A DNA stretch of 59,334 bases from Nocardia yamanashiensis NBRC 100130 (GTDB lineage: Bacteria; Actinomycetota; Actinomycetes; Mycobacteriales; Mycobacteriaceae): the NCBI RefSeq assembly GCF_001613325.1, contig NZ_BDCD01000035.1:1-59334 (forward strand), written 5' to 3'. The notes beneath the pieces are model-generated. The model searched no databases. It saw only the letters and a program-made list of their open reading frames with translations, and was not told the origin of the DNA. This document shows, in pieces, positions 1 to 6,622 of this stretch. Position numbers and translations under genes: made by a program. The stretch's first letter is position 1. Each line of letters opens with the position of its first letter.

Positions 1-1
1 G

Positions 2-538
2 GGCGACCCGGCTTGGGAAGGCTGGGCGTGCGCCACCCTCGCGGACCGCTACGGTGATGCCGCAATCTGGGATCAATCCGCGGAATTCGGTGCGCGTGCA
101 TCGGAATTGGCGAGACGGATCGGCGGTGCCGCGTTCGAATCGCTGGCACGCAGTCAACTCGGCCGGGTAGCGCTGATGCGCGACGACGACCCGGAGCGAG
201 CGTTGTCGATCTGCGAGGAAGCAGTGCACGCGGCCCGCGGATACGGGCGACGGCTCCTGCTCGGCTGGGCCCTGTACCGGCTCGCGGAGGTAGGTTTCCA
301 CGGTGGGTTCTTCGAGCGCGCCGAATCCGCTGCCGCCGAGGCGAGTTCGGTGCTCACCCGCGCCGCCGACCCGATCCGGCGCGGGCACTCGCTGCACTTC
401 CATGCGAAGGCTCTGACGGCTCGCGGACGTACAGCGGAGGCGCGGCTGGTGCGAGCGCAACTCGACGAGCTGATCGCCCGGGTCGGCCCGCTGCCGCCGC
501 TGCCGGATCTGTTCGCCGTTCCGTCGGCGACGCGATAA
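2..538 (+). CDS. C-terminal fragment of an alpha-helical repeat (TPR-like) protein, possibly a large transcriptional regulator
   Basis: The reading frame is open from the first bases of the window and ends in TAA at 536-538, so the 5' part of the gene lies outside. The visible 178 residues are Ala/Arg/Glu-rich helices with the periodicity of tetratricopeptide-like hairpins (for example ALSICEEAVHAARGYGRRL and ESAAAEASSVLTRAADPIRRG). Such tails are common in LuxR/MalT-type or AfsR-type ATPase regulators and in adenylate-cyclase-like sensors. No C-terminal LuxR helix-turn-helix is present, which argues against a classical LAL regulator. Function cannot be assigned from this fragment. Confidence 0.6.
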   Translation, partial: GDPAWEGWACATLADRYGDAAIWDQSAEFGARASELARRIGGAAFESLARSQLGRVALMRDDDPERALSICEEAVHAARGYGRRLLLGWALYRLAEVGFHGGFFERAESAAAEASSVLTRAADPIRRGHSLHFHAKALTARGRTAEARLVRAQLDELIARVGPLPPLPDLFAVPSATR

Positions 539-573
539 CACCCGCTCCGCGGGGCGTTCATCGAGCGCTCAAT

Positions 574-589
574 GACCGCTCGAGCGGTC
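574..589. promoter_or_regulatory. Perfect 16-bp palindrome upstream of the acyltransferase gene
   Basis: GACCGCTCGAGCGGTC is a perfect 16-bp dyad, 67 bases before the GTG of the next gene and 35 bases after the stop of the previous one. It has the size of a TetR- or GntR-type operator. A short hairpin terminator for the upstream gene is the alternative, but no T-tract follows. Confidence 0.4.
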
Positions 590-656
590 CGCGCAGGCTC
601 GGTGTCCGACCGCCCGCGCCGTTCCCGGCGCTCGGCCCGACACCCGAGGAGACAAT

Positions 657-1889
657 GTGAATTACCGGCTGGGCATCGTCGATCAGAGCTTCGTGCCGAA
701 GCAGGTGACCGTGTCGTACGTGGCGATCTGCGCCGGTGCGGTCGATGACGACGTGCTGCGGCGGGCGTTCGCGCTCACGTCCCGGCGTTTTCCGGTACTG
801 CGCGGGCGTCTCGAAGCGCGGGACGGTTCTTGCTACCTGCGGCTGCCGGACAGTGGCTGCGGCGACCCGGTGGTCGAGATCGTGCACGGCACGTTGCCGG
901 ACTGGTTGGACGATGTCCAGGCGATCGATCCCATGCGAGCCTTGGCGAAATTGGAGATCGTGCGCGACGGCGAGACCACTGCGGTCGCACTGCGCATCGC
1001 ACATGCCGTCAACGATGCGCACCTGGGTTTCGAACTGCTGGAAGAGTTCTGGCGCAATGCCGCCGCGCTCGGAGCGTGCGTCCCGGTCGCCGATCCCGCC
1101 CCGGTGGTTCCGCGCAGCCTCGAGGACCTGCTCGCCGAGCGCGGCATCGACGTCCCGGAATCAGACGTGCCAGAGCTGCGCGGTCTGTACAGCTTCGCGC
1201 CGGCGGGGAGTATCGGAAGGCCGGGGCTGCGTCTGGCCGCCGAGTCGCGAATCATGCTGTCGGCCGCCGAAACCGGTGAACTGCTGCGCCGGGCGCGGGC
1301 ACACGGGACGACGGTGCACGCACTGCTGAGCGCTGCGATCGTCCGGTCCGAGCGCGCGCTGATCGATGAAACCCCGGACCGGACAGAGCTTCCCATGATC
1401 ATCGGGCACGCGGTCGACCTGCGTCCGCATCTGACGCCGCCCGCGCATCCCACCGAGGCGACGAACGGTCTGGGCTTCGCGCCCACCATCACCATGTGCG
1501 GGGCCGACACCGATCTCCGCGTGCTCGCCGAGAACGTGAAGGCGCAGATCGTGCACGGTATCGACAGCGGGGGAGCGCTGGCCACCATGTTCGCGGCGGC
1601 GCGGCTGGACGAGACCGACGTGCTCCCGGCCACCGTCAACATCATCACCAATTGGGGTGTGGTGCCGGCGCTCGCGGTCCCGGGCGGAATGCGGATGGTC
1701 GACTTCCGCGGGTTCGCCACCGGCGGCTCCAGGCGGGAGATCAGCTACTTCGTCTACACGTTCCAGGGGCGGTTGAGCATCGACTTCACATTCTCCGAAA
1801 CCTGCCATTCCCGTTCCCGGATAGCGGAATTGAGTCGAATCCTCGCGGCCGAGATTGCCGTGCTGACCGCGACCGCCGCGGTCGCCTGA
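657..1889 (+). CDS. PapA5-like acyltransferase of the condensation-domain fold
   Basis: This 410-residue protein belongs to the chloramphenicol-acetyltransferase/condensation fold. The catalytic signature HxxxD is seen as HAVNDAH at residues 116-122 (H116 the general base, D120 structural); the usual second His of HHxxxDG is Ala here. A late DFRGFATGG segment sits where the DFGWG latch motif is expected. Length and layout fit the phthiocerol dimycocerosyl transferase (PapA5) family, which transfers acyl groups from carrier proteins to alcohols in cell-wall lipids. The start is a GTG at 657 preceded by GAGGAGA at 645-651. No polyketide synthase gene is nearby, so substrate and pathway are unknown. 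A bidirectional hairpin at 1904-1927 separates it from the convergent epoxide hydrolase. Confidence 0.75.
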   Translation: MNYRLGIVDQSFVPKQVTVSYVAICAGAVDDDVLRRAFALTSRRFPVLRGRLEARDGSCYLRLPDSGCGDPVVEIVHGTLPDWLDDVQAIDPMRALAKLEIVRDGETTAVALRIAHAVNDAHLGFELLEEFWRNAAALGACVPVADPAPVVPRSLEDLLAERGIDVPESDVPELRGLYSFAPAGSIGRPGLRLAAESRIMLSAAETGELLRRARAHGTTVHALLSAAIVRSERALIDETPDRTELPMIIGHAVDLRPHLTPPAHPTEATNGLGFAPTITMCGADTDLRVLAENVKAQIVHGIDSGGALATMFAAARLDETDVLPATVNIITNWGVVPALAVPGGMRMVDFRGFATGGSRREISYFVYTFQGRLSIDFTFSETCHSRSRIAELSRILAAEIAVLTATAAVA

Positions 1890-1903
1890 CACCGGAACGC
1901 GGG

Positions 1904-1927
1904 AGGCCCTCCCCGCAGGGAGGGCCT
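1904..1927. terminator. Bidirectional hairpin terminator between convergent genes
   Basis: AGGCCCTCCC and GGGAGGGCCT form a perfect 10-bp stem around the tetraloop CGCA, followed by GTTCC on the plus strand. It lies between the stops at 1889 and 1941 and can serve both genes. Confidence 0.7.
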
Positions 1928-1940
1928 GTTCCGTTGGAGC

Positions 1941-3086
1941 TCAGTGGTATTCGGCGAAGAAGCGCTGGATGTCGGCGACCAGGACGTCGGTCGCTTCGTG
2001 GGCCGCGTAGTGCCCGGCCGCGTCGTTCGGGCCGCCCTTGGTCGAGACCACGTCGTAGGCGTTCCAGCTGACGATGTTCTTGTGGTCGCGGTCGGCGAAG
2101 CGGCGGATGGACTGGAAGTCGCCCTTGAACATGGCCAGGGCGGTGGGGACGGTGGTGGGTTCGGTCGGGTGATCGGTGGTGTGGGCGTCCTCGTAGTAGA
2201 AGCGGATCGAGGAGCCCGCGGTGCCGGTCAGCCAGTAGATCGCCACATTGCCGATCACGAAATCGGCGTCCAGGGATTCGCCGAAGAGCTGGGAGTTCCA
2301 GCCGAGCAAACCGAGGGGGGAATCCGCCAGGGCGAAGGCCAGGGTCTGCGGCTGCTGGCTGTGCAGCATGTTGAACGACATCTTGTTCTCGTGGAACCAC
2401 TGCAGGATGCCGAGCGCTTCCATGTCCTCGGCGGACAGGCCCTCGAACTCCGACGGGTCGCCGGACGGGAACGAGAAGATCTGGGTGACGTGCACGCCGA
2501 CCACCTTGTCGGGGGCGATGCGGCCGAGTTCGGGGGAGACCATCGAACCGCCGTCATTGCCGATCGCGCCGTAACGCTGGTAACCCAGGCGGTCCATGAG
2601 CTGCGCCCAGGCGCGGGCGGTGCGGTAGCGGCTCCAGCCGGTGCTGCGGGTCGGGCCGGAGAAACCGAACCCGGGCAGGGACGGGATGACCAGGTGGAAG
2701 GCCGGCTGGTCGGCCGATTCCGGGTTGGTCAGGGGCTCGATGACATCCAGGTATTCCAGGATGGAACCCGGCCAGCCGTGGGTCAGGATGACCGGCAGGG
2801 CGTCCTCGCGCTCGGAGCGGATGTGCAGGAAGTGGATGTCCTCGCCCTCGATCTCGGTGGTGAACTGCGGGTAGCTGTTCAGCTTGGCTTCCAGTGCCCG
2901 CCAATCGAATTCGTTCATCCAGTACTCGGCCAGCGTCCGCACCCGGTCGTTCGGCACGCCATAGGAGTCGCCGACGCCCGCCAGCTCGTTCGGGTACAGG
3001 GCCCGCCGCAGCCGGTCGTTCAGGTCGTCGAGCTGGGCCTGCGGGACGTCGATGCGGAAGGGGCGGATGGCGGTGGCGTTCATCAT
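1941..3086 (-). CDS. Epoxide hydrolase (EHN-type alpha/beta hydrolase)
   Basis: The 381-residue protein has the N-terminal EHN domain (about 8-115) followed by an alpha/beta-hydrolase core. The oxyanion-hole motif is HGWPGS (103-108). The nucleophile is D178 in GNDGGS, where most relatives have GGDWGS, and the catalytic His is H359 in GHYAAHEA. It should hydrolyse epoxides to diols in the cytoplasm by the covalent ester-intermediate mechanism known for microsomal-type epoxide hydrolases. The start is the first of two adjacent ATGs, with a GGAGAGA-type site just upstream. It is transcribed divergently from a TetR gene 84 bp away, with two palindromic operators between them, so it is probably repressed by that regulator. 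The natural substrate is not evident. Confidence 0.88.
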   Translation of the reverse strand: MMNATAIRPFRIDVPQAQLDDLNDRLRRALYPNELAGVGDSYGVPNDRVRTLAEYWMNEFDWRALEAKLNSYPQFTTEIEGEDIHFLHIRSEREDALPVILTHGWPGSILEYLDVIEPLTNPESADQPAFHLVIPSLPGFGFSGPTRSTGWSRYRTARAWAQLMDRLGYQRYGAIGNDGGSMVSPELGRIAPDKVVGVHVTQIFSFPSGDPSEFEGLSAEDMEALGILQWFHENKMSFNMLHSQQPQTLAFALADSPLGLLGWNSQLFGESLDADFVIGNVAIYWLTGTAGSSIRFYYEDAHTTDHPTEPTTVPTALAMFKGDFQSIRRFADRDHKNIVSWNAYDVVSTKGGPNDAAGHYAAHEATDVLVADIQRFFAEYH

Positions 3087-3099
3087 TCTCTCCTTGTTG

Positions 3100-3117
3100 G
3101 AACGGAATGTTTCGTTC
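3100..3117. promoter_or_regulatory. TetR operator-like palindrome, site 1 (imperfect)
   Basis: GAACGGAATGTTTCGTTC is an 18-bp imperfect dyad with arms GAACG and CGTTC. It matches the perfect copy at 3134-3151 in spacing and half-sites. It lies just upstream of the epoxide hydrolase start and is likely bound by the divergently encoded TetR protein. Confidence 0.6.
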
Positions 3118-3133
3118 TGTCTTAACCATAACG

Positions 3134-3151
3134 GAACGGATGATTCCGTTC
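3134..3151. promoter_or_regulatory. TetR operator-like palindrome, site 2 (perfect arms)
   Basis: GAACGGA-TGAT-TCCGTTC has perfect 7-bp arms around a 4-bp spacer. Its centre is 34 bp from that of site 1, about three helical turns, so two dimers could bind the same face of the DNA. It lies 20 bp before the TetR start codon. Confidence 0.65.
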
Positions 3152-3170
3152 AAGTGGTATTCTCGAACTC

Positions 3171-3815
3171 ATGCCGAAGACTTCCGAAACCCCAGCTCAG
3201 CGCGCACTGCCCGGTCGCAAGGCGCAGGCCGCCCGCAATGACGAGATCATCCTGACCGCCGCGCGGGATGTGTTCCTCAACGATCCGAAGGCGCCCATCT
3301 CCGCGGTGGCCGAACGCGCGGGGGTGGGGATCAGCGCCCTGTACCGCCGCTACCCCAGTAAGGAGGACCTGCTGCGCACCCTCTGCTACGACGGGCTGCG
3401 CCGCTACAACGTCGAAGCCGAGGCGGCCCTGCAGGATCCGGATGGCTGGCAGGCGCTGGTCGGATTCCTGGAGCGGGTGGTGGACGCCGACGTGCACTCG
3501 CTGACCACGCATCTGGCCGGCACCTTCGCGCCCGACGAATCGTTCCTGCCCGAGATCGTGAAGTCCGGTGAGCTGACCACCGAGATCGTCCGCCGCGCAC
3601 ACGATTCCGGTCGGCTGCGCCCCGAGGTCACCGATCTCGACCTGGGTCTGCTGCTGGAGGCGTGCGCCGCCATCACCCTGCCCGGCGCGGAACGGTCCGC
3701 TCAGCTGCGCCGTCGCGTGCTCGCGCTGCTGCTCGACGGCCTCGCCACCCCCGGCAGCCTGCCGGGTCCGCCGCCCGCGCCCGGCGAATTCGCTTATCGC
3801 TGGCAGCGCGACTGA
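3171..3815 (+). CDS. TetR-family transcriptional regulator, divergent from the epoxide hydrolase
   Basis: The 214-residue protein has a TetR helix-turn-helix at about 44-63 (AVAERAGVGISALYRRYPSK), followed by a helical ligand-binding domain. The start is the ATG at 3171; the sequence before it is occupied by the operator pair and carries only a weak ribosome binding site. Divergent arrangement with the enzyme gene and two matching 18-bp palindromes in the 84-bp gap make it the likely local repressor of both genes. The inducer is probably the epoxide or a related hydrophobic compound, by inference only. Confidence 0.88.
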   Translation: MPKTSETPAQRALPGRKAQAARNDEIILTAARDVFLNDPKAPISAVAERAGVGISALYRRYPSKEDLLRTLCYDGLRRYNVEAEAALQDPDGWQALVGFLERVVDADVHSLTTHLAGTFAPDESFLPEIVKSGELTTEIVRRAHDSGRLRPEVTDLDLGLLLEACAAITLPGAERSAQLRRRVLALLLDGLATPGSLPGPPPAPGEFAYRWQRD

Positions 3816-3860
3816 GCGCCCAGCACCATCGAAATATGCTGTGAACAGCCGGAATACCTT

Positions 3861-3900
3861 GTCAGCACCCGTGTCAGCGCGCTGTCAGCCGGCTGTCAGC
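3861..3900 (+). promoter_or_regulatory. Four direct GTCAGC repeats upstream of a small conserved gene
   Basis: GTCAGC occurs at 3861, 3873, 3883 and 3895, spaced 12, 10 and 12 bp, close to one helical turn each. Direct repeats at this spacing resemble the sites of OmpR/PhoB-type response regulators. They lie 80-120 bp before the start of the next gene. Confidence 0.4.
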
Positions 3901-3979
3901 GCGGCCCCCGAAAGTAGTTGTCATGACGAGGAGCACCAACGACTCCCCGCTCACCACAACAACTCCCAAGGAGCCCGCA

Positions 3980-4378
3980 ATGTCCGTCAACCTGACCGCC
4001 CAGGACAACTCGACCATCCGCACCGCCGCCTACGGCGCCATCTCCCTGCTGGCCGCCGCCAGCCCCAAGCCGTCCAAGGCCGCGAGCGCGGGGACCATCG
4101 CCCTCACCTCCGCCACCGGCCTGGTCGGCCACGTCCTGGCGGCCAAGTCCAAGGACATCAAGCTGGAAGGCAAGACCACCGCCGAACTGGCCGACCACGT
4201 GCTGCCCGCCCTGACCGCCGCCGTCGCCCTGCTGGCCGCCCAGGACAAGGCCGAGGCCGACAATTTCCGCGCCACCGTCAACACCGCCATCGAGGCCGCC
4301 CACGCGGGTCAGCCCCAGTCCAGCCCCACCATGAACGAAATGACCCGCAAGATCATCGCCGCTCTCGATGCGGCGTGA
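3980..4378 (+). CDS. Conserved hypothetical protein, small Ala-rich helical
   Basis: This 132-residue protein starts at the ATG at 3980, chosen because AAGGAG lies at 3968-3973; an in-frame start at 3923 is possible but lacks a good site. The sequence is Ala/Thr-rich and largely amphipathic helix, with no signal peptide, no cysteine and no clear transmembrane span. A hydrophobic stretch at about 12-50 is too broken by Lys and Pro to call membrane-spanning. I do not recognise the family. The upstream GTCAGC repeats suggest response-regulator control. Confidence 0.65.
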   Translation: MSVNLTAQDNSTIRTAAYGAISLLAAASPKPSKAASAGTIALTSATGLVGHVLAAKSKDIKLEGKTTAELADHVLPALTAAVALLAAQDKAEADNFRATVNTAIEAAHAGQPQSSPTMNEMTRKIIAALDAA

Positions 4379-4430
4379 CCCGTCATGACGGATGCTTGGG
4401 TGAGTAGCCGACCGGCGAAGGGACACGACG

Positions 4431-5624
4431 ATGCCGTCGATTCTCGAGGACGCCCGTGCGATCCAGGACGACCTGGTCGCGTTGCGGAGATCTCTGCATC
4501 GCGAACCGGAAATCGGATTGGATCTGCCACTCACCCAAGCGAAAGTCCTTGCCGCGCTGGACGGACTGCCGCTGGAGATCACCCGCGGCGGCAAATGCAG
4601 TTCGGTCACCGGGGTGCTGCGCGGCGCGCACCCCGGCCCGACCATATTGCTTCGCGGCGATATGGACGCCCTGCCCGTCCAGGAAGCCAGCGGAGTCGAA
4701 TACGCCTCCACCATTCCCGGCCGGATGCACGCCTGCGGCCACGACCTCCACACTGCCGGATTGGTCGGGGCCGCACGACTACTGAGCGCCCGTCGTGACG
4801 ACCTGCACGGCCGAGTGGTCTTCATGTTCCAGCCCGGCGAAGAAGGCTTCGGCGGAGCCGCGATCATGCTCGACGAAGGCGTACTGGACGCAGCCGGTCC
4901 GCCGGTGGATTACGCCTTCGCGCTTCATGTTTCAGCCGGTCGAATCCCGTACGGCGTAGTCGCCGCCAAGCCCGGCCCCGCATACTCCGCGGCAGCCCAA
5001 TTCTCCGTGACGATCGAAGGCAGCGGCGGCCACGGAGCCTTCCCCCACACCGCTCTGGACCCGGTCCCCGTCCTGTGCGAAATAGTCCTGGCCATCCAGA
5101 ATTTCGTAACCCGCCGCTTCGACGCCTTCGACCCGGTAGTCATCACCGTCGGCCACCTCTCAGCCGGCACCGCCCCCAACGTCATCCCCGCCACCGCCCG
5201 CTTCGACGCCACCGTCCGCTGCTTCTCCGAACCGAACCAAACCCGCCTGCAATCGGCCCTCCCAAACCTGGCCCACGGCATAGCCTCCGCCCACGGCCTG
5301 CAAGCCCACTGCGAATACACCCTCGGCTACCCAGTCCTGCTGAACGACCCAGCCCAAACCAAGTCCGCACTAACCCTGGCCCGCACCCTCTTCGGCCCCG
5401 ACCTGTCAACCGAACACCCCACCCCCGCCGGCGCCTCCGAAGACTTCGCCTACATCCTCCAACGAGTCCCCGGCGCCATGCTCACCCTAGGAGCCACCCC
5501 ACCCCACCTCGACCCCACCACCGCCCCCGACAACCATTCCCCCGAAGCAGTTTTCGACGACAGCGTCCTATGGCGCCAAGCGGCACTACTAGCCGAACTG
5601 GCCATGAATTCACCACTGGCCTGA
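4431..5624 (+). CDS. M20-family amidohydrolase (N-acyl amino acid / hippurate hydrolase type)
   Basis: The 397-residue protein has the metal-binding pattern of peptidase family M20D: RGDMDALP (75-82), HACGHDLHT (100-108, with the metal-ligand Cys102) and QPGEEG (134-139). A dimerisation insert and a C-terminal catalytic segment complete the usual length. Members remove acyl groups from amino acids or indole-amino acid conjugates in the cytoplasm; the exact substrate cannot be read. The start ATG at 4431 is preceded by GAAGGGA at 4417-4423. The gene ends 2 bp before the 3' end of a convergent tRNA-Ser gene, leaving no room for a terminator. Confidence 0.87.
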   Translation: MPSILEDARAIQDDLVALRRSLHREPEIGLDLPLTQAKVLAALDGLPLEITRGGKCSSVTGVLRGAHPGPTILLRGDMDALPVQEASGVEYASTIPGRMHACGHDLHTAGLVGAARLLSARRDDLHGRVVFMFQPGEEGFGGAAIMLDEGVLDAAGPPVDYAFALHVSAGRIPYGVVAAKPGPAYSAAAQFSVTIEGSGGHGAFPHTALDPVPVLCEIVLAIQNFVTRRFDAFDPVVITVGHLSAGTAPNVIPATARFDATVRCFSEPNQTRLQSALPNLAHGIASAHGLQAHCEYTLGYPVLLNDPAQTKSALTLARTLFGPDLSTEHPTPAGASEDFAYILQRVPGAMLTLGATPPHLDPTTAPDNHSPEAVFDDSVLWRQAALLAELAMNSPLA

Positions 5625-5625
5625 G

Positions 5626-5708
5626 CGGAGAAGCGAGGACTCGAACCTCAAAGCTTGCGCCTCGATTCGCTTAGCGGGCGATCCCGAGCCCTGCTCGGTT
5701 GCTTCTCC
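5626..5708 (-). tRNA. tRNA-Ser(GCT)-like gene, structurally degenerate
   Basis: Reading the minus strand, the acceptor arms GGAGAAG/CTTCTCC pair perfectly and a canonical T-arm TGAGG-TTCGAGT-CCTCG is present. The anticodon loop is CCGCTAA, giving GCT (Ser, AGC/AGT codons) but with C instead of the near-universal U33. The D-arm collapses into a short CCGAG...CTCGG hairpin, position 8 is C, and the anticodon stem pairs only four bases (TCGC/GCGA). The discriminator base is G; CCA is not encoded. At 83 nt it is short for a type II tRNA. It may be a non-canonical or inactive tRNA. Confidence 0.65.
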
Positions 5709-5723
5709 ATACGTTTCGGGTGG

Positions 5724-5796
5724 TGACCTCGACGGGAATCGAACCCGCGTGGCCCTGATCGAGAGTCAGGGTGCCTGTCCAACGCAGCACGAGGCC
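5724..5796 (-). tRNA. tRNA-Glu(CTC)
   Basis: The minus strand gives acceptor GGCCTCG/CGAGGTC (one G-U pair), anticodon stem CCTGA/TCAGG with loop CTCTCGA (anticodon CTC), and a T-arm with GGTTCGATTCC. The discriminator is A. The D-arm is weak: only TGC/GCA pairs convincingly and position 14 is G, not A. It lies 15 bp upstream of tRNA-Ser and 4 bp downstream of tRNA-Lys in one array. Confidence 0.75.
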
Positions 5797-5800
5797 TTCG

Positions 5801-5872
5801 TACCCGCTGAGAGATTCGAACTCTCGACATCCTCTTTAAGAGAGAGGAGCTCTGCCGCTGAGCTAAACGGGC
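5801..5872 (-). tRNA. tRNA-Lys(CTT)
   Basis: The minus strand folds as acceptor GCCCGTT/AGCGGGT with two wobble pairs, a normal D-arm AGCTCAGCGGCAGAGCT, anticodon stem CCTCT/AGAGG with loop CTCTTAA (anticodon CTT), and T-stem GAGAG/CTCTC. The discriminator is A and CCA is not encoded. The G-U pair at position 1-72 is unusual. It reads AAG codons. Confidence 0.85.
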
Positions 5873-5876
5873 CGGG

Positions 5877-5952
5877 TGACGCAGATCGGAATTGAACCGA
5901 CGAGATTCTGGGTGAAAGCCAGAACGCCCATATCCATCAGAGCAACTGCGCC
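5877..5952 (-). tRNA. tRNA-Glu(TTC), first gene of the array
   Basis: The minus strand gives acceptor GGCGCAG/CTGCGTC, anticodon stem TCTGG/CCAGA with loop CTTTCAC (anticodon TTC), and a T-arm with GGTTCAATTCC. The D-arm is GCTC/GGGC with a long loop. It is the promoter-proximal member of the Glu-Lys-Glu-Ser array, whose genes are separated by 4, 4 and 15 bp and so are presumably one transcript. The 197 bp upstream (5953-6149) hold no gene. Confidence 0.8.
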
Positions 5953-6149
5953 AAGGGGCGGGATTACGCGCTGGGGGTCGAGAACCGTTCGGAGGGAAGG
6001 GGTTCGACGGCAGCGCGGAAGGGTTCGGACTGGGGCTTCGAACTCGCGGTCATTGCTGTCTCCTTCCTTGTCGGTGTTGTCTGCAACCATAGCGGGGAGG
6101 GTTGTTCGGCGGTATCGATTATTCGGGGGGTCGACGGAAGGACGGCGTT

Positions 6150-6557
6150 GTGAACTGGACTCTCGAGGTCGTGATCGTGCCGGTGTCCGATGTGGATCGG
6201 GCGAAGGCGTTCTACAGCGAGCAGGTGGGGTTCGGGGTGGACTTCGACATCAGTCCGGGGGAGGGGATGCGGCTGGTGCAGCTGACGCCGCCGGGGTCGG
6301 GGTGTTCGATCGTCATCGGGGAGGGGATGGTGCCGAAGATGGAGCCGGGGTATCTGAAGGGGATTCAGCTGGTGGTGCCGGATATCCGGAAGGCGCACGC
6401 GGAGCTGGCGGCGCGCGGGGTGGCGGTGAGCGAGGTACAGGTGCTGGGGGAAAGCCCCTCGCCGACACCGCATCCGCTCGATAATGTGGGTTTCGTCTTC
6501 TTCGACGATCCGGACGGCAACAGCTGGGCTGTCCAGCAGATCTCCGCACGGGCGTAG
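6150..6557 (+). CDS. VOC-family (glyoxalase/bleomycin-resistance fold) protein
   Basis: This 135-residue protein has the paired beta-alpha-beta-beta-beta modules of the vicinal oxygen chelate superfamily: VVIVPVSDVDRAKAFYSEQ at the N-terminus and FFDDPDGNSWAVQQ at the C-terminus, where the Asp-Pro-Asp-Gly-Asn turn is typical. The start GTG at 6150 follows GGAAGGA at 6136-6142. Metal ligands are not obviously conserved, so both enzyme and small-ligand binding remain possible. It stands alone between the tRNA array and emb. Confidence 0.8.
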   Translation: MNWTLEVVIVPVSDVDRAKAFYSEQVGFGVDFDISPGEGMRLVQLTPPGSGCSIVIGEGMVPKMEPGYLKGIQLVVPDIRKAHAELAARGVAVSEVQVLGESPSPTPHPLDNVGFVFFDDPDGNSWAVQQISARA

Positions 6558-6622
6558 CTGCTCGCCGGCGGGGATGGCTAGCATCGTCGTTCGTGCGTGT
6601 GTTTGGTGGGGGATTTTTGCGA

